From Pectobacterium zantedeschiae (GTDB lineage: Bacteria > Pseudomonadota > Gammaproteobacteria > Enterobacterales > Enterobacteriaceae), in assembly GCF_004137795.1 (NCBI RefSeq), contig NZ_NWTM01000001.1, positions 186,001 through 250,000 of the forward strand: a stretch of 64,000 nt of DNA. The letters run 5' to 3'. A program made the position numbers and the translations under genes. Shown here piece after piece: positions 17,724 through 26,405 of this stretch. Every line of letters starts with the position of its first letter. Within the stretch, counting starts at the first letter, position 1. The notes under the pieces were generated by a model that searched no databases, had not been told where the DNA came from, and saw only the letters and a list, made by a program, of their open reading frames with translations.

Positions 17724-20021
17724 GTGCGAATTAAATTCGTTGAAATTACGAATTTTCGAAAACTGAAGTGCATGCATTTAAACTTCGATAAGAAAACGAC
17801 GATTCTTGTTGGCGCTAATAATAGTGGCAAAACTTCGGCAATGCTGGCACTACGCATTTTTCTACTTTCACCGAACAGTCTGGCACTACGTGATGTAACG
17901 ATTGCCAACTGGACAAAAATTGATCTCTTGGGTGATGAGTGGGAGGTAGATAGGGAGCCAACAGTCGATCTTAATGCGCTTCTTCCTTCACTCGATGTAT
18001 GGCTTGATGTACCGCTTAGCGAGATCCAACATGTTGTGAATATTCTCCCTACGTTGGATTGGTCCGGCGGCATGCTGGGTGTGCGGCTTTCTTATCGGGT
18101 TAAAGACCTAGACGAACTCAAAACTGAGTATCTCATACAGCGTTCAGCTGCGCGGGATGCATCAGTATCTGGACCGGATGGAAAAAGAACCAAGATCGCG
18201 TTATGGCCGGGCAGCCTGACTGAGTTTCTAGACCGTAGGTTACGGGCACATCTTGAACTCGTGGCCTATCCTCTCGACCCAACTGCGGTAACGATGCCAG
18301 GGCATGATGGCCTTGCGACACCACAAATACTGCCAGCGAATGTGCTTGCGTTCGACCATCCTCCATTTAAAAACCTTATCAAGATCGATGAAATTGCCGC
18401 ACAGCGTGACTTCGCCGATGCTGGGAGCAAGGATGGTGGTGAAGATAAGAGCGAGACTGCTAATCGCAGATTCAAGCGCCGCCTATCAGACCAGCTTCGT
18501 TCTTATTACGATCGCCATCTCGACCCGTCGAAAACGCCTTCGGAAAAAGACTACGAGGCACTGGGAGCGATCCAAGCTGCTGAGCGTAGTTTTGACGCCC
18601 GTCTGGAAGCCGGATTCGCCGCAGCCTTTGAAGAACTCGAAGACTTGGGTTATCCCGGCATGAATAACCCCAAACTAAAAATCTCGACGCTTCTTCGTGC
18701 GACGGATGGGATGAAACATGGCTCCTCGGTACAGTATCAAGTTGCTGACCCCTTGGGCGATGGAACCAAGACGCTCAAACTCCCAGAAGACTATTCTGGG
18801 CTTGGTTATCAGAACTTGATCGCCATGGTGTTTATGCTGATGGGGTTCCGTGACGAATGGATGCGAGTCAAAAAGGCTGGCCTCCTCGAAGGTTCGGATG
18901 TGTCACATGAGATTCAGCCTCTGCACCTCGTGCTCGTTGAAGAGCCCGAGGCACATCTTCATGCTCAGGTTCAGCAGGTCTTCATTAACAAAGCATATGG
19001 TCTCCTCAGGAAACATGACGATCTTGGTGATAGCGATACCTATTGCACTCAACTGATTGTTAGTACCCATTCGAGTCATGTCGCTCATGAAGCGGATTTC
19101 GCCAATTTGCGGTATTTCCGTCGTCGACCTGCTGCGAGTAAGGGAGAAACACCAACAACAACGGTCGCTAATCTTTCACATATTTTCGGTAATGGTGATG
19201 AAACTAAGCGCTTTGTAAAACGGTATCTCAAGGCTACGCATTGCGATCTTTTTTTTGCTGATGGGGTCATATTTGTTGAAGGGCAGGCTGAGCGTATTCT
19301 TGTACCTCACTTCATTCGTCATCATTTCCCAGAACTATCAAGGCGCTATATTACATTACTTGAACTCGGTGGTAGCCACGCGCATAAATTTCGCGATCTG
19401 GTTGATGTGCTCGGTGTTGCGACGTTGATTATCAGCGATCTTGACGCAACTATGGCAGTCAAGATAACCGACAAGAATGGTAACGAAACGACGCGCTGGA
19501 AATCAGCGCGTCCCGAGAAAGGTAAAGAGCAAGAGACAGCAAACTCTGTGCTGAAAGAGTGGCACCCAGGAAAGATTTCGATCGACGAACTAATCGCATT
19601 GCCTCCAGAGGGGCATGCATCGACGACGGGCAGTGGCTATGAACTTTACGTCGCCTACCAAAAGCCTGTTAAGGTTCCATCTGATGGGGATACATTGATC
19701 ATACCCCGGACATTTGAGGATGCGCTGATCATTGAAAACCTTGCCACGGTGGCGAATGTCGAAGGCTCAGTCACATCAAAAAAGATCCGTGAAATAGTGA
19801 CACAAGATCTCGCGGGTGATGATCTTGAAAATGAACTGTTCGATTTGCTAAAAACCGCTGAGAAGGCGGCGTTTGCGCTCGATTGTTTGATGCTTGAAGA
19901 TCCCAAGGCATTGAAACCACCGAGCTATATCGCTGCCGGTCTTAAATGGTTTGAAAGCGCTGTTGGTAACGATGTAGTGAATAACGAAATCAAGGCGGGG
20001 CCAGTTCATGATAATGATTGA
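17724..20021 (+). CDS. gajA: GajA-like OLD-family ATPase and TOPRIM endonuclease
   Basis: The 765-residue protein has an N-terminal ABC-type ATPase with Walker A VGANNSGKTS (29-38) and Walker B LVLVEEPEAHLH (about 402-413), then a C-terminal TOPRIM domain with FVEGQAER (Glu about 517) and SDLDA (about 570). OLD-type proteins with this order are the nuclease of Gabija, in which nucleotide depletion releases DNA nicking. The protein is larger than the founding GajA (about 580 residues); the extra length is in the region between the ATPase halves and at the C-terminus. Its end overlaps the UvrD-like gene by 14 bases, confirming the pair. Confidence 0.85.
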   Translation: MRIKFVEITNFRKLKCMHLNFDKKTTILVGANNSGKTSAMLALRIFLLSPNSLALRDVTIANWTKIDLLGDEWEVDREPTVDLNALLPSLDVWLDVPLSEIQHVVNILPTLDWSGGMLGVRLSYRVKDLDELKTEYLIQRSAARDASVSGPDGKRTKIALWPGSLTEFLDRRLRAHLELVAYPLDPTAVTMPGHDGLATPQILPANVLAFDHPPFKNLIKIDEIAAQRDFADAGSKDGGEDKSETANRRFKRRLSDQLRSYYDRHLDPSKTPSEKDYEALGAIQAAERSFDARLEAGFAAAFEELEDLGYPGMNNPKLKISTLLRATDGMKHGSSVQYQVADPLGDGTKTLKLPEDYSGLGYQNLIAMVFMLMGFRDEWMRVKKAGLLEGSDVSHEIQPLHLVLVEEPEAHLHAQVQQVFINKAYGLLRKHDDLGDSDTYCTQLIVSTHSSHVAHEADFANLRYFRRRPAASKGETPTTTVANLSHIFGNGDETKRFVKRYLKATHCDLFFADGVIFVEGQAERILVPHFIRHHFPELSRRYITLLELGGSHAHKFRDLVDVLGVATLIISDLDATMAVKITDKNGNETTRWKSARPEKGKEQETANSVLKEWHPGKISIDELIALPPEGHASTTGSGYELYVAYQKPVKVPSDGDTLIIPRTFEDALIIENLATVANVEGSVTSKKIREIVTQDLAGDDLENELFDLLKTAEKAAFALDCLMLEDPKALKPPSYIAAGLKWFESAVGNDVVNNEIKAGPVHDND

Positions 20022-21918
20022 GACGGCACCACCTGATTTTGACGACGGTGCTGACACGCAAATTCGTGCTTGCCTAAATCCTTCCGCCCCTAGAAGTTTT
20101 TTCCTCTATGCAAGTGCTGGTTCAGGAAAAACACGTTCATTAAAAAACGCGCTTGATGCGTTTCGCGCCGAACATGGCGCGTTGTTCCGACGTTTGGGCA
20201 AGAAAATTGCGGTGATCACGTATACGAATGCGGCGGCCGATGAGATCGCTGAACGTGTTGGTGAGGATTCTTTATTTCCGATTTCGACGATCCACAGTTT
20301 TTGCTGGCGGCATATTGAAACCTACCATAGGGATATCCAAGAATGGCTTCTCAACACGCTCCCGACCAATCTTGCTGAACTACGCGAGAAGCAAGCGAAA
20401 GGGCGTGCCGGTAAAGCATCTATGGATCGCGAACGCGCGATTGCTTCAATAATGCGACGTCTTGAATGGCTCAGTGTGCCAAGACGTTTCACCTACAACC
20501 CTAACGGCGACAATTATGGACAGGATTCACTATCGCATACTGAGGTACTAAAGATAACGGCTTCGTTCATTGAGACAAAACCATCAATGCAGGCAGTTCT
20601 TGTCAACAAATATCCTTTTCTGCTTATCGACGAGAGCCAGGACACCAATAAGGGATTACTTGAAGCATTCTTTACGCTCGCAACTGCGAACAAAGGAAAA
20701 TTCGGTCTGGGGTTGTTCGGTGATACCATGCAGCGGATCTTCCTTGACGGCCATCCCGAGTTGGAACGCCTAGTACCAGTGGATTGGGCGCGTCCGGTCA
20801 AACGGTTGAATCATCGCTCGCCTCAGCGTGTCATTGCGCTAGGCAACGTGTTGCGAGCACCGATTGATAGCCAAAGCCAGGTGGCGCGTGATGACAGCGA
20901 AGTTGGCTTTGTCCGTCTTTTCGTAGCCCCCAATGGTATTTTAGACAAACCAGGATTTGAGCTGCATGTCCGTGAGCGGATGGCAACTCTATGCTGCGAT
21001 TCTGATTGGCGCAACGGACCTGCAATCAAATCACTCACTCTAGAACACCACATGGCGGCATCAAGATGTGGTTTCCTTGACATGTTCCAAGCCTTGGATC
21101 GGGATTCTCGCTTGTCGACAGGACTACGAACTGGGGAGTTAGCTGGTATTAGGTTGTTCACTGAACGTGTTGCTCCACTCATCGCTGTGGCGCGTGCCGA
21201 TGACAGATTCGCGGTTATGGCCCATCTGCGGGCAACATCTCCGCTTCTTAAGCGTGTAGTCATTGCCAATAGCCCTACTCCAGAAGATCCGCTACAACCG
21301 ATACGCTCCGCTGTGGATGCGCTGCTTGCCCTCAACACTGAACAATCCAGTACTACCTTCCTCTCAGTGTTGAAATGCATTGCTGAGCACCAGTTATTCG
21401 AAATCCCATCGGCATTGCGCCCCTTTGTCCTCGGTGATCTCACAGTGGAGGAAAACGAGCAGATCAACGATGATGATGAGCCAGATAGCGAAGAGGAGTC
21501 AGTAGGGCAGTCACCTTCGAGTCTTGAGGCTTGGCGAGAATTTTTAGAAACTCCGTACAACCAGACGATTCCATTCTCAGAATATGTCAGTGATCGTGGG
21601 CCGTTCGGAACCCACCAGGGCGTGAAAGGCCTTGAGTTTGAACGCGTGCTAGTGATCTTAGATGACAGCGATGCGCGTGGGTTTTTATTTTCATATGACA
21701 AACTATTTGAGGCCAAGCCTTTATCGGATACGGATCGCAAGCATCTTTCTGATGCAACGGCTAGCGGAATCATACGCACACGCCGCCTCTTGTATGTCAC
21801 GTGTACTCGCGCAAAAAAAAGCTTGGCTCTGGTCGCTTATACCGAAAATCCTGATGCTCTTATCGCTGCGGCTGTTCGTAACCACTGGTTCACTATCGAT
21901 GAGATTGAGCGATTGTGA
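20008..21918 (+). CDS. gajB: GajB-like UvrD/Rep-family helicase
   Basis: This 636-residue superfamily 1 helicase has Walker A ASAGSGKTR (35-43), motif II LLIDESQDTN (about 206-215), the GVKGLEFERVLVIL motif V region and RRLLYVTCTRAKK (about 592-604, motif VI). In Gabija the helicase partner joins the OLD nuclease in a complex and senses DNA ends. It overlaps gajA by 14 bases. It is longer than the original GajB (about 494 residues), with an acidic insert near residues 480-500 (NDDDEPDSEEES). Confidence 0.85.
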   Translation: MIMIETAPPDFDDGADTQIRACLNPSAPRSFFLYASAGSGKTRSLKNALDAFRAEHGALFRRLGKKIAVITYTNAAADEIAERVGEDSLFPISTIHSFCWRHIETYHRDIQEWLLNTLPTNLAELREKQAKGRAGKASMDRERAIASIMRRLEWLSVPRRFTYNPNGDNYGQDSLSHTEVLKITASFIETKPSMQAVLVNKYPFLLIDESQDTNKGLLEAFFTLATANKGKFGLGLFGDTMQRIFLDGHPELERLVPVDWARPVKRLNHRSPQRVIALGNVLRAPIDSQSQVARDDSEVGFVRLFVAPNGILDKPGFELHVRERMATLCCDSDWRNGPAIKSLTLEHHMAASRCGFLDMFQALDRDSRLSTGLRTGELAGIRLFTERVAPLIAVARADDRFAVMAHLRATSPLLKRVVIANSPTPEDPLQPIRSAVDALLALNTEQSSTTFLSVLKCIAEHQLFEIPSALRPFVLGDLTVEENEQINDDDEPDSEEESVGQSPSSLEAWREFLETPYNQTIPFSEYVSDRGPFGTHQGVKGLEFERVLVILDDSDARGFLFSYDKLFEAKPLSDTDRKHLSDATASGIIRTRRLLYVTCTRAKKSLALVAYTENPDALIAAAVRNHWFTIDEIERL

Positions 21919-22219
21919 TAAACAGTTTTTAGGTTGTAGCCTCACTGGACTATAGAATTTGAATGACTGAAACGGGATAAAATAGTCGGTCATGGGCAGT
22001 TGAGCTTGGTACATTGTTGTTGAAGGTCTTTTTAGGGCTGTCCTAGGTAAACACCATAGTGTTGCGTTAGTTAATGAGGTTTTTGGGGTGTATTGCTAAT
22101 TTTATCAATGCCTTGAATAAAAAAGAATGTTTTTATATCTAACCTTGATAAACAGGGAAACATATTTTTATATGGGCTAAACGCTCAACACTAGCTTTGG
22201 GTAGGAGGCGTGGTAAAAA
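21919..22219. other. Gap between the Gabija-like and ABC-3C loci
   Basis: No gene is seen in these 301 AT-rich bases. A strong AGGAGG (22203-22208) near the right end is the ribosome site of the next gene. The gap is long enough for a separate promoter, so the two loci are probably independent units. Confidence 0.6.
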
Positions 22220-23461
22220 TTGGAATGTGTAAATACAAAACTATCTCTGAATAAGGCCTCTTCTAACGACGGGCTGTTACCCTTCGACGCGACGATCTTG
22301 TTCAAGGCACTCCAGTACCAGTTACTGGTTGCAGTCGAATATTGCCATGATCTAACTCCGGCCGAAAGCCTATGGATTGAAGTATCAGGTGATGTTACGG
22401 TCCCAGGAAAAGTTCAGACTGAGGTCAAAAATTACTCCGACAACCTTACTGATAGTCATGCCAATTTCTGGAATACCCTGAAAAATTGGATGCATGAAAA
22501 TTTCGAGCGCACTTCCTTCAAAAGCCTTGTGTTGTTAACAACACAGGAGTTTGGATCTCAGAGTGAACTTAAGAGCTGGAACGAGCGATCTACTGCTGAA
22601 CGGCTTGAAATAATGGAGAATATCTTTGTATCTTCGCAAACTGGTGCAACGAAAAGGAAGGCGAAAAAAACGACGAGTAAATCTAGCGATGACGACGAAA
22701 CTGCTAAGCCAACTAAATCGCAGTCACTACAACAGTATGTAATGGCACCCGAACACCGTGATAAGTTGATGGAAATTCTAGAACGGATGCATATCACGGT
22801 TGGAGCTGACTCTCTGGAACAGCGCATCCAAAACTACCAGACGCGTCATCTCACAATGATTCGTCCTACCAAATACCAGCAATTCATAGATGATTTGCTA
22901 GGGTTTATGTGTAGTACCAAACTTGTTAGTGAAGGATGGCAAATATCCCATCAAGACTTTTCTGCAAAATTTACCGAACTCACGCATAGATACATCAAGC
23001 ATCCGAAAAAATTTCCACTGGTCGACATGGATGCACTCAAAAAGACCATCAATATTGAAGAAATTAAGCCCATGTTGTTTGCCCTGAAAATAACACAAAT
23101 CGGTGGAGAATGTGTTCTGAAGACAGCTGCTCTACATCGAGTGGTTACTCAGACCGTAATTTCGGAACTCTACAGTGATGGAGTACTTTCCAAATCAGAT
23201 GTTGATAGCTATTTTAATAATCACCTGATTCTGCATCAGAATGGACGAAATAGTGCGATGCTCGACTGTACTGGCGTCACAAGCCAAATGGAGTTGAATA
23301 AACATTCCATGAGGTTTTACTACGATCGCAATGGTATGGCGGTCGAACCTTTTTGCGGGATGGAACACACACAGGCTGAATTTCGCAACGGTGTCTATCA
23401 CTTACTTGCTGGAGAGGAACCTGAGGATCAGGATGATGAGTTTCACTGGAGGTTATGGTAA
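22220..23461 (+). CDS. ABC-3C effector, PD-(D/E)XK nuclease-like
   Basis: The 413-residue protein has a PD-(D/E)XK-like core near its N-terminus: Asp58 in VSGDVTV and E68-V-K70 in QTEVKNYS, followed by a Trp-rich helix (ANFWNTLKNW). This is the pattern of the dsDNA nuclease domains linked to three-component ABC systems. The C-terminal two thirds is an unrecognised helical region after a Lys/Ser linker (about 140-165). The start is a TTG, the first codon after an in-frame stop, 11 bases from AGGAGG. The stop overlaps the next gene's ATG (TAATG). It would be the toxic effector held in check by its two partners; this is inference. Confidence 0.8.
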   Translation: MECVNTKLSLNKASSNDGLLPFDATILFKALQYQLLVAVEYCHDLTPAESLWIEVSGDVTVPGKVQTEVKNYSDNLTDSHANFWNTLKNWMHENFERTSFKSLVLLTTQEFGSQSELKSWNERSTAERLEIMENIFVSSQTGATKRKAKKTTSKSSDDDETAKPTKSQSLQQYVMAPEHRDKLMEILERMHITVGADSLEQRIQNYQTRHLTMIRPTKYQQFIDDLLGFMCSTKLVSEGWQISHQDFSAKFTELTHRYIKHPKKFPLVDMDALKKTINIEEIKPMLFALKITQIGGECVLKTAALHRVVTQTVISELYSDGVLSKSDVDSYFNNHLILHQNGRNSAMLDCTGVTSQMELNKHSMRFYYDRNGMAVEPFCGMEHTQAEFRNGVYHLLAGEEPEDQDDEFHWRLW

Positions 23462-23922
23462 TGACAACTCAAGTCTCGGAGCACCTGTATTCCCTGCATC
23501 GAACACCATTTGCGTTAGCTCCAGTGATTCATGGTTTTTACCAAGACTGGGACTCTATCGAAAATGATATTCTGTTGAGCTATTTAATCCTTCCTATCGT
23601 TACCTACAAACCTATGCATAGTTTCTTGAAGGGGGCTCGTAGAGATAGCTCGATTCGGACGATGTCATCAGATGCTGGTAGATTGATTGGGCTAGCGATA
23701 CGAGTTGAAGAGTTTAAACCTATCACTAATGCTGCCTTGTTGATCCTGACCGCTGAGGAAAGTTTGGAAATTACACCTGAACTTTCAGTGCGGACAATTA
23801 AAGCTCCTAATGTGGCCAACTCGGACAAGCATCTTTTTAGATATGGTCAGAAATTGTCGATGGTGCTGTCTGGTGAAAATGTTGTTTCAATCTACAGGAT
23901 GTTGGGGCTCAAATCATTATGA
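23461..23922 (+). CDS. ABC-3C middle component
   Basis: The 153-residue protein fits the middle-component family of three-component ABC systems: [12 protein letters not shown] near the start, [13 protein letters not shown], and a C-terminal [25 protein letters not shown]. The ATG at 23461 has GGAGG 8 bases upstream; an in-frame ATG at 23455 is possible. It overlaps the ATPase gene by 4 bases (ATGA). In this family the middle component is thought to bridge the nuclease and the ABC ATPase. Confidence 0.8.
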   Translation: MTTQVSEHLYSLHRTPFALAPVIHGFYQDWDSIENDILLSYLILPIVTYKPMHSFLKGARRDSSIRTMSSDAGRLIGLAIRVEEFKPITNAALLILTAEESLEITPELSVRTIKAPNVANSDKHLFRYGQKLSMVLSGENVVSIYRMLGLKSL

Positions 23923-25922
23923 TGTGTTATGTTAATTATATTGGTGTCATTGATAATAATTATAAAGTCCACTCCGTTACTTTTACTCCAGGCCTTAACA
24001 TCATTACAGGCAAGTCCTCCAAAGGGAAAAGTGCGATACTTGATATCTTTGATTATTGTATGGGGAGCTCTGAGAATACTATTCCTGAAGGTGTTATCAC
24101 TGAATGTGCGAAATTTTTTTTTACAGTACTACGTTTTTCTAATCTTGTAGTTGTTATTGGCCGAGTTGTAGACAGTAATCGTTGTTTCCTGCGTGAAGTA
24201 TCAGGAACTGAAATCAATGATATCCTTCCCCGAATTGAAGACGTTAAGTCCTTCTTTACTAAAGATTACTTCCAATACAAAGATGAGTTCATTAAATGCT
24301 TGGGGCGATATTTTGCGGTAACCCTTGAGAATATTGATGTAGATCCGCTTCGGAAGGAAATTACTGGTAAGAAAAGCCCGACACCTTCTGTGCGTAGCTT
24401 TATGTCTTTTATGTTACAGCACCAAAATTTGGTGGCTAACAGGCATGCAATTTTCTATAGATTCGACGAAAAACGTAAACGTGATCAAGTCATTGATCAT
24501 TTCAAGATCTTCATGGATATCGTTGGCGAAAAATACTTCGACATTGCCAAGCTTCATACTGAGGCAACATATGAGCTCAAACGCGCTCTGGCTCAGATAC
24601 CGAAACAGGAGAAGATCAGAGATGCTTTTATCAACGAATTTTCAACCTTTTTGAGTGAATACTATGCGTTGGCTGGTCATCCACTCACTGACTTGACGCC
24701 TTTAGATATCTGGCAAAGACCGCAACAAGCATTGAATCACCTTATTGGTATTCCGATTAGAGTTGATGGGCTTTCTGATGCATTTGAGTATAAACGAGCG
24801 GAGTTACGTAAAACAAAAGCATCACTGATGTCCCACATTCAAAAAGCCAGGAATACCCGTTATCTGCTGGATATATCTACTGGGCAAGCATCTGGATTCG
24901 CTGAGACGATGACATCTCTTACTATTCCGAAAACAACTAATCTCAAGAAAGGTGTGTGCCCAGTATGTGCATCTCAATCTGATATAGCTGAAGATGAAGC
25001 TAATAAGCTTTCAGCTGCGATACACTGGCTGAACGAAGAGCTCAAGGTTTCAACTTATGCGCGTGAGGGATTTGGTGAGGAGCGCAGGGCGATCGATGAC
25101 GAAATTAAAAAGTTACGTAAAGAGCTTGCGAGTGTTGAAAAGTCGCTAAAGCCACTTGATGATGAAGCTGAGCACTTACAAAAATCGAAGTCTGTCGATG
25201 CTTCTGCGCAGAAAGCCAAGATTAAACTTGAACTTGCCATTGAACGATATATTGATAACCCTCCATCAGAGGCCAAAAAACAGGTGGATTATTGGCAGAA
25301 GAAAGTAGATGAGTACAATGATGAAATGGCTCAATATGATGTTGAGTCAAGATTAAGGATTCTTAAGAACGGCATCAATAGAAAAATGAAGTCTATCGGC
25401 CAAGATTTTGATTTCGAGGAGACTTATAAAAATGGATCATTAAGATTTGATATCGATACATTTGATCTTTGGCATGAGAAACAAGAGAAAAATGGTTATG
25501 CTAAAAAGGTTTTCCTGCGTTCAATGGGGAGCGGTGCTAATTGGCTCTACTCCCATCTGACATTATTCCTTGCTCTGCACTATAACTTTGCAGCTTATGG
25601 AACATGTAGGGTGCCGCCGATCCTATTCCTAGATCAACCAACTCAGGTCTATTTCCCATCAACGGATGATGCGGATACATTCAAGGCAGATGATCTTCGC
25701 GGGGATAGGAAGACTGATAAAACGATAGATGAAGATGTGGACGCAGTATCAAAGATGTTTACTACCTTGGCCAAATTTTGTGATGACACGTTAAAAGAAA
25801 CAGGGGTAATACCACAAATCATCGTTTGCGATCATGCAGATAAATTGCCGCTCAAAGAAGGCTACAATTTTGAGAGTTTTGTTCGCGCTCGCTGGCGAAC
25901 GAATGGATTAATTGCTGATTGA
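23919..25922 (+). CDS. ABC-3C ATPase, DUF3732, with zinc hook
   Basis: The 667-residue Rad50/SMC-like ATPase has Walker A GKSSKGKS (31-38), coiled-coil arms, a zinc-hook-like CPVC motif at about 347-350, a signature-like [13 protein letters not shown] (about 536-548) and the DUF3732 Walker B block [13 protein letters not shown] (about 568-580). DUF3732 ATPases are the third component of the ABC-3C systems predicted by comparative genomics as conflict or defence machines. Only one CxxC is present per chain, so a hook would need two chains, as in Rad50. Overlap with the middle component gene shows one operon of three genes. Confidence 0.88.
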   Translation: MMCYVNYIGVIDNNYKVHSVTFTPGLNIITGKSSKGKSAILDIFDYCMGSSENTIPEGVITECAKFFFTVLRFSNLVVVIGRVVDSNRCFLREVSGTEINDILPRIEDVKSFFTKDYFQYKDEFIKCLGRYFAVTLENIDVDPLRKEITGKKSPTPSVRSFMSFMLQHQNLVANRHAIFYRFDEKRKRDQVIDHFKIFMDIVGEKYFDIAKLHTEATYELKRALAQIPKQEKIRDAFINEFSTFLSEYYALAGHPLTDLTPLDIWQRPQQALNHLIGIPIRVDGLSDAFEYKRAELRKTKASLMSHIQKARNTRYLLDISTGQASGFAETMTSLTIPKTTNLKKGVCPVCASQSDIAEDEANKLSAAIHWLNEELKVSTYAREGFGEERRAIDDEIKKLRKELASVEKSLKPLDDEAEHLQKSKSVDASAQKAKIKLELAIERYIDNPPSEAKKQVDYWQKKVDEYNDEMAQYDVESRLRILKNGINRKMKSIGQDFDFEETYKNGSLRFDIDTFDLWHEKQEKNGYAKKVFLRSMGSGANWLYSHLTLFLALHYNFAAYGTCRVPPILFLDQPTQVYFPSTDDADTFKADDLRGDRKTDKTIDEDVDAVSKMFTTLAKFCDDTLKETGVIPQIIVCDHADKLPLKEGYNFESFVRARWRTNGLIAD

Positions 25923-26405
25923 CGCTGTAAATATGGGCCTAATTAGCGGGGGTACGATCATGCGACGTGCTGTTGTAAATTACTAAGAAGATCGGTCTGC
26001 GGATGGACGTTTATACTTGTCAGTTGTGAGAGTTGCACTGATATAGTTTATATAAGCAGGGTGGCGAAAGGAAGGGGCTACTTTTAACTTTACTGATTAG
26101 TCGCCTCTTGCTGCGTTTCAAAAAATACGTTTGTTAGTCTGATTAGAGTCAACATCAGTCCTATAATCAAACATTTTAGTAATTACTGTTGATGTATTTA
26201 GCCATAAGGGAAGCTATTAGCTTGTAGCTTTTTTTTTGAGAATAAATTCCATAATTATTATAAATAATTGTATATAAAAAATGAAATTAATGCCAAGAGT
26301 ATCAATTTTACAGCAACTTATAAAAAGTATTTAAGTTTTATATATTGAGACAAACGACTGTGAGATATGTTATTTAGAATCGACATGACAATCAAAGGTG
26401 ATCCT
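25923..26405. other. AT-rich gap
   Basis: No gene is seen in these 483 bases; several long A/T runs occur after about 26220. The promoter of the STAND gene should lie here. An in-frame upstream start at 26367 exists but the ribosome site AAAGGTGAT fits the ATG at 26406 better. Confidence 0.6.

Noticed and set aside
20823-21800. 325-codon open frame on the minus strand
   Set aside because: It lies wholly inside the gajB-like gene, has Ser/Arg-rich low-complexity sequence and no ribosome site; it is a shadow frame.
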